Shown one piece after another: positions 1 through 6,077 of a DNA stretch of 9,562 nt. The notes under the pieces were generated by a model. That model did no database searches and was not told the DNA's origin. It saw only the letters and a program-made list of their open reading frames with translations. This stretch comes from Actinomycetota bacterium. GTDB lineage: Bacteria > Actinomycetota > Actinomycetes > Streptosporangiales > Streptosporangiaceae. Position numbers and translations under genes: made by a program. Position 1 is the stretch's first letter. The number at the start of each line of letters is the position of its first letter. The stretch is taken from assembly GCA_003242605.1 (NCBI GenBank), contig QGUZ01000187.1, forward strand, positions 1 through 9,562, written 5' to 3'.

Positions 1-1
1 G

Positions 2-397
2 AACCAGCCGCGTGGCAAGACGGTGTTCGCCTTCGGTTACCCGGCGGCCGAGCACCCGGACGGCAACAAGCCGTACACCGGCCTGACCCCGAAGTGGTCC
101 TACGGCAAGACCTACACCGCGGTCAACACCAAGCTGAAGGCCGAGGAGTCCATCGGTCTGAAGTCGGCGATGACCGCCGGTGCTGACGGTGGTCCGCTGA
201 TCTGGCAGTACAGCAGCGCCAAGCGCGTCGGCTACGTCAACGGCGTGATCAGCTGGTTCGGCGACAGCGACGGCAACGGCCGGATCGACTTCATCGCCTC
301 GCCGTACTTCGACGGTGAGACCAAGGCGATCTACGACGCCGCTTCGGCCGCCTGGTCCGGCAGCATCGTCAGCAAGGACGGCCAGCTCCTCAAGTAG
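2..397 (+). CDS. Trypsin-like (S1-fold) serine protease homologue, 3' part only; nucleophile position is Asp
   Basis: The gene enters from the left edge in the frame beginning at base 2, so its N-terminus, signal peptide and the His and Asp of the catalytic triad lie outside the window. The visible 131 residues resemble the C-terminal half of secreted actinobacterial trypsin-like peptidases: a FAFGYPAA strand near the start, then the segment MTAGADGGPLIW, then GYVNGVISW and a short polar tail. Active members normally read GxSGGP at the oxyanion/nucleophile loop. Here it reads GADGGP (bases about 180-197), with GAC (Asp) where Ser is expected. The cysteine usually found just before this loop is also absent. 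I infer a catalytically dead relative, perhaps a binding or structural secreted protein. No frameshift is visible, and codon use matches the neighbours. The S1-fold assignment is fairly secure; the loss of activity rests on one residue in a partial protein. Confidence 0.7.
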   Translation, partial: NQPRGKTVFAFGYPAAEHPDGNKPYTGLTPKWSYGKTYTAVNTKLKAEESIGLKSAMTAGADGGPLIWQYSSAKRVGYVNGVISWFGDSDGNGRIDFIASPYFDGETKAIYDAASAAWSGSIVSKDGQLLK

Positions 398-455
398 TCC
401 TTGAGGAAGCCCCGGGCTTAGGGGGTCCAAACCTCTGAGCCGATCCAGCTTCCCG

Positions 456-483
456 CAGGGCCCGGCCCATCGGCCGGGCCCTG
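456..483 (+). terminator. Strong hairpin terminator after the protease-like gene
   Basis: A perfect 12-bp stem (CAGGGCCCGGCC at 456-467 against its complement at 472-483) closes a 4-nt CATC loop. It lies about 60 nt past the protease-like stop. There is no strong T-run, which is usual for actinobacterial terminators. It probably stops the plus-strand transcript and, being symmetric, may also back up termination of the malic enzyme coming from the right. Confidence 0.75.
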
Positions 484-528
484 TGCCGTTTCCGGACGAC
501 CCGGCGGCGTTCCCGGCGCGGAACGCCT

Positions 529-559
529 GTGCCCCCGCGCAGGTCCTGCACGGGGGCAC
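529..559 (-). terminator. Long hairpin terminator downstream of malic enzyme
   Basis: The arms GTGCCCCCG (529-537) and CGGGGGCAC (551-559) are perfectly complementary. After one C/A mismatch the stem continues with GCA/TGC around a 5-nt loop. On the minus strand this lies about 80 nt past the malic enzyme stop. With the hairpin at 456-483 it gives the convergent gene pair two back-to-back terminators. Confidence 0.7.
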
Positions 560-563
560 GAAT

Positions 564-599
564 CGTCTTCAGGTTTCGGCTCGTCCTCAGGTTTCGGCT
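564..599. repeat. 18-bp tandem duplication (two copies)
   Basis: Bases 564-581 and 582-599 are two adjacent copies of an 18-bp unit containing TCAGGTTTCGGCT. They differ at one position (T versus C at the fifth base). Read on the minus strand, an open frame from 606 would encode a doubled PKPED motif. That frame is not the malic enzyme frame and has no ribosome-binding site, so I treat the repeat as intergenic. It sits between the malic enzyme stop and its likely terminator. Confidence 0.8.
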
Positions 600-640
600 G
601 TGGCATGGCAGGCCGGGTACCGCCCGGCGGCCCGCCGGAT

Positions 641-1816
641 CTAGCGGCGCGCGACGCCGTCCTCGCGCGCCTGTTCGGCGACGGCGGCGGCGACCGCGGG
701 CGCGACCCTGCCGTCGAACGGGCTCGGGATCACGTAGTCCTCGGAGACCAGGTCGCCGACGACGTTCGCGAGCGCGTGCGCGGCGGCCATCTTCATGTTC
801 TCGGTGATGTCGGACGCGCGCACGTCGATGGCGCCGCGGAACACGCCCGGGAAGGCGAGCACGTTGTTGATCTGGTTCGGGAAGTCCGACCGGCCGGTCG
901 CCACCACCCGGGCGTACTTGCGCGCCACGTCCGGGTGCACCTCCGGCGTCGGGTTGGACAGCGCGAACACGATCGCGTCGCGCCCCATGCTCGCGATCGC
1001 CTCCTCGCTCACCGTCGAGCCCGACAGGCCGATGAACACGTCGGCCCCGGCGAGCGCCTCCTCGATCGAGCCCTTGTAGCCCGCCCGGTTCGTGTCGCGG
1101 GCGAGCGCGGCCTTGACCGGGTTCATACCCTCCCGGCCCTCGTACAGCAGGCCCTTGCTGTCGGCGACCGCGATGTCCCCGATGCCGGCGGCGAGCAAGA
1201 AGCGGCTCACCGCCACGCCGGAGGCGCCGGCGCCCGCCACCACCGCGCGCATCTCGCCGATCGGGCGGCCCACCACCTTCGCCGCGTTGAGCAGGGCGGC
1301 GAGCGCCACGATCGCGGTGCCGTGCTGGTCGTCGTGGAAGACCGGGATGTCGAGACGTGCCCGCAGCCGGTCCTCGATCTCGAAACAGCGCGGCGCGCTG
1401 ATGTCCTCGAGGTTGATACCGCCGAAGCTCGGCGCGAGGCGCACCACGGTCTCCACGATCTCGTCGACATCGGTGCAGTCGAGGCAGATCGGCACCGCGT
1501 TGACGTCGGCGAACCGCTTGAACAGCAGCGCCTTGCCCTCCATCACGGGCATCGCCGCCGCAGGGCCGATGTCCCCGAGCCCGAGCACGGCGGTGCCGTC
1601 CGACACCACCGCGACCACTCCGGAAACCCACGTATAGTCCTTGACCAGCGCCGACTCATCCGCGATCGCGCTGCACACCCGGGCCACCCCGGGGGTGTAG
1701 GCGAGCGCGAGATCGTCGGCGTCCCGGACCTCGACGGTTGCCCGCACCTCGAGTTTCCCCCCACGGTGCAGGGCGAAAGCGGGATCGGAGTCGAGCATTT
1801 GCAAAGAAGGCGTCAC
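641..1816 (-). CDS. Malic enzyme (malate oxidoreductase, decarboxylating)
   Basis: Cytoplasmic enzyme converting malate to pyruvate and CO2 with reduction of NAD(P)+; in actinomycetes it supplies NADPH and pyruvate for biosynthesis. With the GTG start at 1816 the product is 391 aa, the usual size of short bacterial malic enzymes without a phosphotransacetylase domain. Visible motifs: AYTPGVA with catalytic Tyr40, LGLGDIGP (78-85), MEGK with Lys95, the metal-binding LEDI (136-139) and HDDQHGTA (161-168), the Rossmann GAGASG (195-200) followed by VADSKG, and LSNPTPE with NQINN near the C-terminus. An upstream ATG at 1945 would add 43 low-complexity residues; family similarity only begins near DPAFALHRGGK, so I prefer 1816. 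The ATG at 1798 is also possible. Cofactor preference cannot be settled by eye, although the VADSKG context resembles NADP-type enzymes. It is divergent from the ABC transporter. Confidence 0.93.
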   Translation of the reverse strand: MTPSLQMLDSDPAFALHRGGKLEVRATVEVRDADDLALAYTPGVARVCSAIADESALVKDYTWVSGVVAVVSDGTAVLGLGDIGPAAAMPVMEGKALLFKRFADVNAVPICLDCTDVDEIVETVVRLAPSFGGINLEDISAPRCFEIEDRLRARLDIPVFHDDQHGTAIVALAALLNAAKVVGRPIGEMRAVVAGAGASGVAVSRFLLAAGIGDIAVADSKGLLYEGREGMNPVKAALARDTNRAGYKGSIEEALAGADVFIGLSGSTVSEEAIASMGRDAIVFALSNPTPEVHPDVARKYARVVATGRSDFPNQINNVLAFPGVFRGAIDVRASDITENMKMAAAHALANVVGDLVSEDYVIPSPFDGRVAPAVAAAVAEQAREDGVARR

Positions 1817-2080
1817 AGTGACCCCACAACTCTGATCGGGACAGCTTTCTCGGTAGACGCCGCGGGAGGCGGAACGTCCGGCTTCGGTAGCCGCCGGCGC
1901 CCCTGCCGAGGACGGTCGTCTCTGATGAAGGGGCACGGGGGTCACCCGTCGCTTGATTGTGCCACACAGCGTGACCGCGGACGGTGTCCGGGTTGGCGCG
2001 TCGACGTAGCCCGTCCGTTATGCACCGAACATCACAATGACCGCGTTCTAACGAGTTAACCGGCTGTTCAGGAGGCCGCG
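1817..2080. promoter_or_regulatory. Divergent intergenic region: malic enzyme (-) and ABC importer (+) promoters
   Basis: This 264-bp stretch must hold both promoters, but I see no textbook -35/-10 pair. For the minus strand the best -10 is CACAAT at 1963-1958, with no matching -35. For the plus strand TCTAAC (2047-2052) is a candidate -10, next to a small inverted repeat TAAC-GA-GTTA (2049-2058). A TCACA half-site near 2033-2037 is only half of a CRP-type box. AGGAGG at 2070-2075, 5 nt before the ATG, is the ribosome-binding site of the substrate-binding protein. Confidence 0.45.
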
Positions 2081-2932
2081 ATGCCCTTCCCACTCCCCCG
2101 CCGAGGCGTACTCGCGCTCACCGCGACCGCGTTGGCCGCCGTCACCTCCCTCTCCGCCTGCGGCGGGGACTCGGGCGACGCCGGCAACACCGGCGCGACC
2201 GCGCAGTCGTCCACCGGCGGCGTAACCCTCGTCAATCCGGGCAAGCTGACGACGTGCACCAACGTCCCCTACGAGCCGTTCCAGTTCAACCAGGACGGGA
2301 AGGTCGTGGGCTTCGACGTGGACATCGTCGACCTCGTGGCGAAGAAGCTCGGGGTCACCCAGGAGATCCTCGACATCGACTTCGCCGCGATCAAGAGCGG
2401 CGCCGCGCTCAACGCCGGCCGGTGCGACGTCGCCGCCGCGGGCATGACGATCACCGAGGAACGCAAGCAGAACATCGACTTCTCCGTGCCGTACTTCGAC
2501 GCCACACAGGCGCTGCTGGCGAAGAAGGGCAGCGGCATCACCTCGCTCGAGGACGTCAAGGCCAAGGGCCTCAAGCTCGGCGCCCAGGCCTCCACCACCG
2601 GCCTCGACTACGTCAAGTCGAAGGGCTTCGACCCGGTGGAGTACCCCGACTCCCCCAAGGAGCTGTTCGCCCTGCAGGCCGGTCAGGTCGACGTGATCGT
2701 GCAGGACCTGCCGGTGGTGCTCACCTGGCTGAAGAAGCCGGACGTCGCCGAGAAGTTCGAGCTCGCCGCCAGCCTCGACACCGGTGAGCAGTACGGCATC
2801 GGCCTGAAGAAGGGCAACACCGCGCTGCTCCAGGTGGTCAACGAGACGATCGAGGCCGCCAAGCAGGACGGCACGTACAACGAGATCTACAAGAAGTGGT
2901 TCGGCACCGAGCCCCAGCCCGCCTCGTCATGA
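2081..2932 (+). CDS. Amino-acid ABC transporter substrate-binding lipoprotein (SBP family 3)
   Basis: Extracytoplasmic receptor of a polar amino-acid importer, anchored to the outer face of the membrane. The 283-aa protein starts with PRRGVLAL, a hydrophobic stretch and the lipobox LSAC, with lipidated Cys27; the RR pair makes Tat export possible. A Gly/Ser/Thr-rich linker (28-48) follows, then a bacterial solute-binding family 3 domain: VPYEPFQF, GFDVDIVDLVAKKLG, the hinge-side CDVAAAGMTITEER, FSVPYFDATQALL and LGAQASTTG, ending YNEIYKKWFG. Such proteins bind glutamate, glutamine, Cys/cystine or basic amino acids; the exact ligand cannot be read from sequence. The ATG at 2081 is set by AGGAGG 5 nt upstream. 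It is the first gene of the operon, and its stop overlaps the permease start (ATGA), suggesting translational coupling. Confidence 0.93.
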   Translation: MPFPLPRRGVLALTATALAAVTSLSACGGDSGDAGNTGATAQSSTGGVTLVNPGKLTTCTNVPYEPFQFNQDGKVVGFDVDIVDLVAKKLGVTQEILDIDFAAIKSGAALNAGRCDVAAAGMTITEERKQNIDFSVPYFDATQALLAKKGSGITSLEDVKAKGLKLGAQASTTGLDYVKSKGFDPVEYPDSPKELFALQAGQVDVIVQDLPVVLTWLKKPDVAEKFELAASLDTGEQYGIGLKKGNTALLQVVNETIEAAKQDGTYNEIYKKWFGTEPQPASS

Positions 2933-3729
2933 CCGCACGCCTGAGTCCGCGGCGGCGCCAGCGCATCAGCCGGGGCGTCCAGTACGCCGTGCTGATCGCC
3001 GTCGCGGTGATCCTCATCCTCATCGCGGACTGGCCGTCGATCCAGCGATCGTTCTTCAACCTCGAGGTGGCCGAGCAGGGGCTGCCCGAACTGTTCACCG
3101 TGGCCCTGGTGAACACGGTCATCTACACCGTGACCGGCTACGTGCTCGGCTTCGCGCTCGGGCTGCCGCTCGCGCTCATGCGGCTCTCCTCGGTGCCGCC
3201 GTACCGCTGGATCGCCCGCCTGTACGTCGAGATATTCCGCGGCCTGCCGGCCCTGGTGATCTTCCTGCTGATCGGTACCGGCCTGCCGATCGCCTTCCCC
3301 GGGTTCGCGCTGCCCGGCGGCGTGTACGGCAGCGTCGCGCTCGCCCTCGCCCTGGTCTCGGCCGCCTACATGGCCGAGACCTTCCGGGCCGGGCTGCAGG
3401 CGGTGCCGAAGGGGCAGATGGAGGCGGCGCGCTCGCTCGGCATGAGCTACGGCCGGGCGATGATCTCCATCGTCATCCCGCAGGCCGTGCGGATCGTGGT
3501 CCCGCCGCTCACCAACGAGCTCGTCCTGCTGTTCAAGGACTCCTCGCTCGTGTTCATCCTCGGCGTGACCTCGACCCAGGTGGAGCTCGCCAAGTTCGGC
3601 AACGACCTCGCCTCCGCCACGGCGAACCCGACGCCGATCATCATGGCCGGTGCGACCTACCTGTTGATCACCATCCCGCTCGGGTATCTCGCCCGGCGGC
3701 TGGAAGCACGCCAGGAGAAGAGGCTATGA
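2929..3729 (+). CDS. Amino-acid ABC transporter permease (HisM/GlnP family)
   Basis: Membrane channel subunit of the importer, 266 aa. After a basic N-terminus (RLSPRRRQR) I see about six hydrophobic segments near residues 19-34, 57-84, 106-126, 133-150, 197-213 and 236-256. The EAA loop that docks on the ATPase is clear: EAARSLGMSYGRAMISIVIP at 165-184. The conserved FRGLPALV (103-110) and ETFRAGLQAVP (150-160) are typical of polar amino-acid permeases. The ATG at 2929 overlaps the upstream stop by 4 nt; a GTG 33 nt earlier would add 11 arginine-rich residues and is unlikely. Only one permease gene is present, so it probably works as a homodimer, as in GlnP-type systems. The final codons contain AGGAGAAGAGG, the ribosome-binding site of the ATPase. 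Confidence 0.93.
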   Translation: MTARLSPRRRQRISRGVQYAVLIAVAVILILIADWPSIQRSFFNLEVAEQGLPELFTVALVNTVIYTVTGYVLGFALGLPLALMRLSSVPPYRWIARLYVEIFRGLPALVIFLLIGTGLPIAFPGFALPGGVYGSVALALALVSAAYMAETFRAGLQAVPKGQMEAARSLGMSYGRAMISIVIPQAVRIVVPPLTNELVLLFKDSSLVFILGVTSTQVELAKFGNDLASATANPTPIIMAGATYLLITIPLGYLARRLEARQEKRL

Positions 3730-4505
3730 GCGCCGTACCGAGCGCGGCACCGAACGGCGCCGCCAAGCACGCCGTGGAGATCCGCGGGCTGCACAAGTCG
3801 TTCGGCGACGTCGAGGTGCTCAAGGGCATCGACTTCACCGTCGAGCCGGGCCAGGTGGTCTGCATCATCGGCCCCTCGGGGTCGGGCAAGTCCACCCTGC
3901 TGCGCTGCGTCAACCTGCTGGAGCGGCCCACCGCGGGCCAGGTGTTCGTCGACGGCGTCGAGCTCACCGACCCGGACGTCGACATCGACGCGGCGCGGCG
4001 CCGCATCGGCATGGTGTTCCAGCAGTTCAACCTGTTCCCGCACCTCACGGTGCTGCGCAACGTCACGATCGCGCAGGAGCGGGTGCTGCGGCGCGGCAAG
4101 CGCGAGGCCGAGCGGATCGCCCTCGACAACCTCGAGCGGGTCGGGCTCGCCGACCGGGCGAACGCCTACCCCGGCCAGCTGTCCGGCGGGCAGCAGCAGC
4201 GGGTGGCGATCGCCCGGGCGCTCGCCATGGACCCCGCGCTCATGCTCTTCGACGAGCCCACCTCGGCGCTCGACCCCGAGCTCGTCGGCGACGTGCTCAA
4301 GGTGATGCGCAAGCTCGCCGAGGACGGCATGACGATGCTCGTGGTCACCCACGAGATGGGCTTCGCCCGGGAGGTCGCCGACCGGGTGGTGTTCATGGAC
4401 GGCGGGGTGATCGTCGAGGACGGCCCGCCCGAGCAGGTGATCGGCGCGCCGCGGCAGGAGCGGACCCGCACCTTCCTCCGCCGGGTGCTCCACCCGGAGG
4501 GATGA
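3726..4505 (+). CDS. Amino-acid ABC transporter ATP-binding protein (GlnQ type)
   Basis: Cytoplasmic ATPase powering the importer, 259 aa, the full length of the family. Motifs in order: Walker A GPSGSGKS (49-56), Q-loop VFQQFNLFPH (Gln99/Gln100), signature LSGGQQQR (152-159), Walker B LMLFDEPTSALD (172-183) and the H-loop VVTHE (His209). The QQFNLFPH and DEPTSALDPE forms are characteristic of the polar amino-acid uptake family. It overlaps the permease stop by 4 nt (ATGA), with AGGAG just upstream, so it is translationally coupled to it. No catalytic residue is missing. The first ~14 residues, rich in Ala, Ser and Pro, form an unconserved N-terminal extension. Confidence 0.95.
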   Translation: MSAVPSAAPNGAAKHAVEIRGLHKSFGDVEVLKGIDFTVEPGQVVCIIGPSGSGKSTLLRCVNLLERPTAGQVFVDGVELTDPDVDIDAARRRIGMVFQQFNLFPHLTVLRNVTIAQERVLRRGKREAERIALDNLERVGLADRANAYPGQLSGGQQQRVAIARALAMDPALMLFDEPTSALDPELVGDVLKVMRKLAEDGMTMLVVTHEMGFAREVADRVVFMDGGVIVEDGPPEQVIGAPRQERTRTFLRRVLHPEG

Positions 4506-4533
4506 TCAGGGCTCGCGGTCATGTGATACTCAA

Positions 4534-4561
4534 GAGACGGTCATCTCCCGGGTGCCGTCTC
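4534..4561 (+). terminator. Hairpin between the ABC operon and the CGNR gene (terminator or leader)
   Basis: GAGACGG (4534-4540) and CCGTCTC (4555-4561) form a perfect 7-bp stem around a 14-nt loop; a CA/TG pair can extend it past a bulged T. It begins 28 nt after the ATPase stop, so an operon terminator is the simplest reading. Just before it, TGTGATACT (4522-4530) looks like an extended -10. If that is used, the hairpin would instead sit at the 5' end of the CGNR transcript. Confidence 0.5.
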
Positions 4562-4595
4562 CCGCACCCCCATCCCTACGCAACGGATCGCACAG

Positions 4596-5123
4596 GTGGA
4601 CCTCAGCTCGTACGCCGACCTCGCCGTGAAGCTGGTGAATCACGAGGACCTCAGCAACCTCGACGGGCTGCGCGCGCTGCTCGGCGAGACCGGACGCGGG
4701 CTGCAGGCCGCCCGCATCACCAGGGGTGACCTCGACGCCATGCGCGAGCTGCGCGAGGAGCTCACCGCGGTCTTCGAGGCGGTGGCGAAGGGCGACGAGG
4801 AGGACGCCGTGGAGCGGCTCAACCTGCTGCTGATCCGGCACCCGGCGCACCCGCAGATCGTCCGGCACGACGACAAGGGCTGGCACATGCACCTCACCGG
4901 GGCCGGGCGGGTCTACGACCAGTACGCGGTGTGCGCGGTGATGGGCCTCGCCACGCTGGTCACCCGCCTCGGCCTCGACCGGCTGGGCCTGTGCCACGCC
5001 GCGCCGTGCCGCCGCGCGTACCTCGACGTCTCCTCCAACCGCTCGCGCCGCTACTGCTCCAAGCGGTGCGCCAGCCGGGCGAACGTGGCCAGGTTCCGGG
5101 CGCGGCGGCGCGAGCGGTCCTGA
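4596..5123 (+). CDS. CGNR zinc-finger / ABATE-domain protein, putative transcriptional regulator
   Basis: A 175-aa protein with the two-part build of the CGNR family. The N-terminal ABATE-like domain (about 1-120) starts DLSSYADLAVKLVNHE and continues with helices rich in Leu, Arg and Glu. A C-terminal zinc finger follows: C133-x4-C138, then YLDVSSNRSRRYCS and C154-x3-C158 in RYCSKRCASRANVARFR. The family's CGNR tetrad is here CASR, a common actinobacterial variant, and the four Cys can still bind one metal ion. The very basic tail (FRARRRERS) suits nucleic-acid binding. These proteins are thought to be stress-related regulators, but targets are generally unknown. The GTG start at 4596 lacks a clear ribosome-binding site yet matches where family members begin. 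It follows the ABC operon by 90 nt and is probably transcribed separately. Confidence 0.85.
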   Translation: MDLSSYADLAVKLVNHEDLSNLDGLRALLGETGRGLQAARITRGDLDAMRELREELTAVFEAVAKGDEEDAVERLNLLLIRHPAHPQIVRHDDKGWHMHLTGAGRVYDQYAVCAVMGLATLVTRLGLDRLGLCHAAPCRRAYLDVSSNRSRRYCSKRCASRANVARFRARRRERS

Positions 5124-5132
5124 TCCCTCGGC

Positions 5133-5153
5133 GCGGCCGGGCGGGCCGGCCGC
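5133..5153. terminator. Shared hairpin between the convergent CGNR and sodX genes
   Basis: GCGGCCGG (5133-5140) pairs perfectly with CCGGCCGC (5146-5153) around a 5-nt loop, an 8-bp all-G/C stem in the 45-bp gap between the two stops. Next to it CGGGG-A-CCCCG (5154-5164) is a second, tighter palindrome. The position between convergent genes suggests bidirectional termination. Confidence 0.6.
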
Positions 5154-5168
5154 CGGGGACCCCGCGGG

Positions 5169-5489
5169 TCAGCGGGGCCGCAGGCCGTGCCGCAGCGGCC
5201 AGTAGCGCAGCACCACGCGGCCGACCAGCAGCGCGTCCGGCACCGGGCCGAAGTCCCAGCTGTCCCGGCGGCCGGGGGCGCGCTGGTTGTCGCTCTCCAG
5301 CCACCACCCCTCCTCCGGTCCCCCGCCGGTCAGCCGCTTGACGATCAGCCGGCCGGGGTCGTCCGGCAGCCGGGCGACCACGAGATCGCCGGGCCGCGGG
5401 GACCGGGTGCGGCGCACCACCAGCCAGTCCCCCGGGCGCAGGGTGGGCAGCATCGACTCGCCGGTGACACGCACGCGCAGGAAGCCCAT
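5169..5489 (-). CDS. sodX: Nickel-type superoxide dismutase maturation protease (SodX, signal-peptidase S26-like)
   Basis: A small serine-lysine peptidase of the LexA/signal peptidase I fold, predicted to remove the 14-residue propeptide of SodN so that His1 is exposed for nickel binding. From the ATG at 5489 it is 106 aa: VTGESMLPTLRPGDWLVV carries the nucleophile Ser12; LIVKR carries the general base Lys51; a late box with ESDNQ, then SWDFGPVP, completes the fold. There is no transmembrane anchor, which fits a protease acting on a cytoplasmic substrate. Upstream in-frame ATGs at 5555 and 5582 exist. The 22 codons from 5555 to 5489 are unusually AT-rich at third positions and include TTA, and they cover the likely promoter, so I prefer 5489. 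Its ribosome-binding site is weak (AAAGGA 14 nt upstream), leaving the start uncertain. The divergent sodN supports the functional call strongly. Confidence 0.85.
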   Translation of the reverse strand: MGFLRVRVTGESMLPTLRPGDWLVVRRTRSPRPGDLVVARLPDDPGRLIVKRLTGGGPEEGWWLESDNQRAPGRRDSWDFGPVPDALLVGRVVLRYWPLRHGLRPR

Positions 5490-5551
5490 CCCCGTCGGTG
5501 TGATCCTTTCGATGCCGGTAAGGTCAGAAATTAAATCATGCTGAATCTCCG
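5490..5551. promoter_or_regulatory. Divergent sodX / sodN promoter region
   Basis: The stretch at 5526-5541 is conspicuously AT-rich in this GC-rich window. It offers a -10 for each direction on the same bases: TTAAAT (5531-5536) on plus, with a weak -35 TTTCGA at 5507-5512, and TTTAAT (5535-5530) on minus, five of six consensus bases. Transcript starts would then lie near 5543 (sodN) and 5523 (sodX), giving leaders of about 30 nt each. Promoter assignment is by inspection only. Confidence 0.45.
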
Positions 5552-5576
5552 GCATTGAGGAAGGACCTTCCGATGC
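5552..5576 (+). promoter_or_regulatory. Palindrome covering the sodN ribosome-binding site and start codon
   Basis: GGAAGG-A-CCTTCC (5559-5571) is a perfect 13-bp palindrome. It is flanked by GCAT (5552-5555) and ATGC (5573-5576), which are also complementary, the latter containing the sodN ATG. As RNA the element can fold GGAAG/CTTCC around a 3-nt loop and pair GCAU with AUGC across a small internal loop, hiding both the AAGGA ribosome-binding site and the start codon. As DNA it could be an operator for a dimeric regulator. Confidence 0.6.
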
Positions 5577-5977
5577 TCGCACGACTCCTGCGGCCTCGCC
5601 TCGAGGCGTCGGCCCACTGCGACCTGCCCTGCGGCGTCTACGACCCGGCGCAGGCCCGCATCGAGGCCGAGTCGATCAAGGCGATCTGCCAGAAGTACGC
5701 CGAGAACGAGGACCCGGTGTTCCGCACCCGGGCCCTGATCATCAAGGAGCAGCGGGCCGAGCTGGTCAAGCACCACCTGTGGGTGCTGTGGACCGACTAC
5801 TTCAAGCCGCACCACCTGGAGAAGCACCCGCAGCTCCACCAGCTGTTCTGGGAGGCGACCAAGCTCGCGGGCACCGCCGGGGCCAAGGGCACCGTCGACG
5901 TCGCCAAGGCCGACGAGCTGCTCGCCAAGATCGACGAGATCGCCAAGATCTTCTGGGAGACCAAGCAGGCCGCCTGA
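5573..5977 (+). CDS. sodN: Nickel superoxide dismutase (Ni-SOD)
   Basis: Disproportionates superoxide to oxygen and hydrogen peroxide in the cytoplasm, as a hexamer of four-helix bundles. The 134-aa precursor has a 14-residue propeptide (MLARLLRPRLEASA) followed by the nickel hook HCDLPCGVYDPAQ; after cleavage His1, Cys2 and Cys6 are the nickel ligands. The rest matches the family closely (ARIEAES, IKEQRAEL, KHH, WTDYFKP, KIDEIAKIFWETK), and the mature length of 120 aa is close to S. coelicolor SodN. An extra cysteine (mature Cys25, in KAICQKY) is unusual in my recollection of the family. The ATG at 5573 is chosen because it gives the canonical propeptide and follows AAGGA by 7 nt. Maturation is assigned to the divergent sodX. 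In Streptomyces Ni-SOD responds to nickel supply; a palindrome covers this start. Confidence 0.97.
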   Translation: MLARLLRPRLEASAHCDLPCGVYDPAQARIEAESIKAICQKYAENEDPVFRTRALIIKEQRAELVKHHLWVLWTDYFKPHHLEKHPQLHQLFWEATKLAGTAGAKGTVDVAKADELLAKIDEIAKIFWETKQAA

Positions 5978-6003
5978 ACGGTCCGCGTTCACCGAGTTTT
6001 TCC

Positions 6004-6038
6004 CGGGCCCCGTGTGGTGACAGACCACTCGGGGCCCG
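6004..6038 (+). terminator. Strong hairpin terminator after sodN
   Basis: CGGGCCCCG (6004-6012) pairs with CGGGGCCCG (6030-6038). After one T/T mismatch, GTGGT (6014-6018) pairs with ACCAC (6024-6028) around a 5-nt loop. It starts 26 nt past the sodN stop and is the most stable hairpin I see on this side of the window. Only a weak T cluster follows. Confidence 0.85.
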
Positions 6039-6077
6039 AACATTTGCCGCAAGATCACGACCTGTCGGCGTGCCCAC

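Noticed and set aside
418..606. A minus-strand 62-aa frame with a doubled PKPED motif after malic enzyme
   Set aside because: No ribosome-binding site, a frame different from malic enzyme, and most of it runs through two strong terminator hairpins.
1817..1945. A 43-residue N-terminal extension of malic enzyme from an ATG at 1945
   Set aside because: The added residues are low-complexity and unlike the family, and similarity starts only at DPAFALHRGGK; the stretch is better explained as leader and promoter.
2023..2037. A CRP-type site upstream of the amino-acid transporter
   Set aside because: Only the TCACA half matches; the other half agrees at two of five positions.
605..2059. Long open frames opposite malic enzyme on the plus strand
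   Set aside because: They are His/Arg/Asp-rich mirror products of GC-rich codons; malic enzyme on the minus strand has all family motifs.
3657..4493. Long open frame opposite the ABC ATPase
   Set aside because: Low-complexity His/Glu/Val/Leu product typical of antisense to GC-rich coding DNA; the ATPase is complete in the other direction.
5561..5570. The 10-mer AAGGACCTTC shared by the sodN start region and the whiB1 upstream region (9130-9139)
   Set aside because: Many identical 10-mer pairs are expected by chance in a window this size; at whiB1 it is part of a longer, different hairpin.
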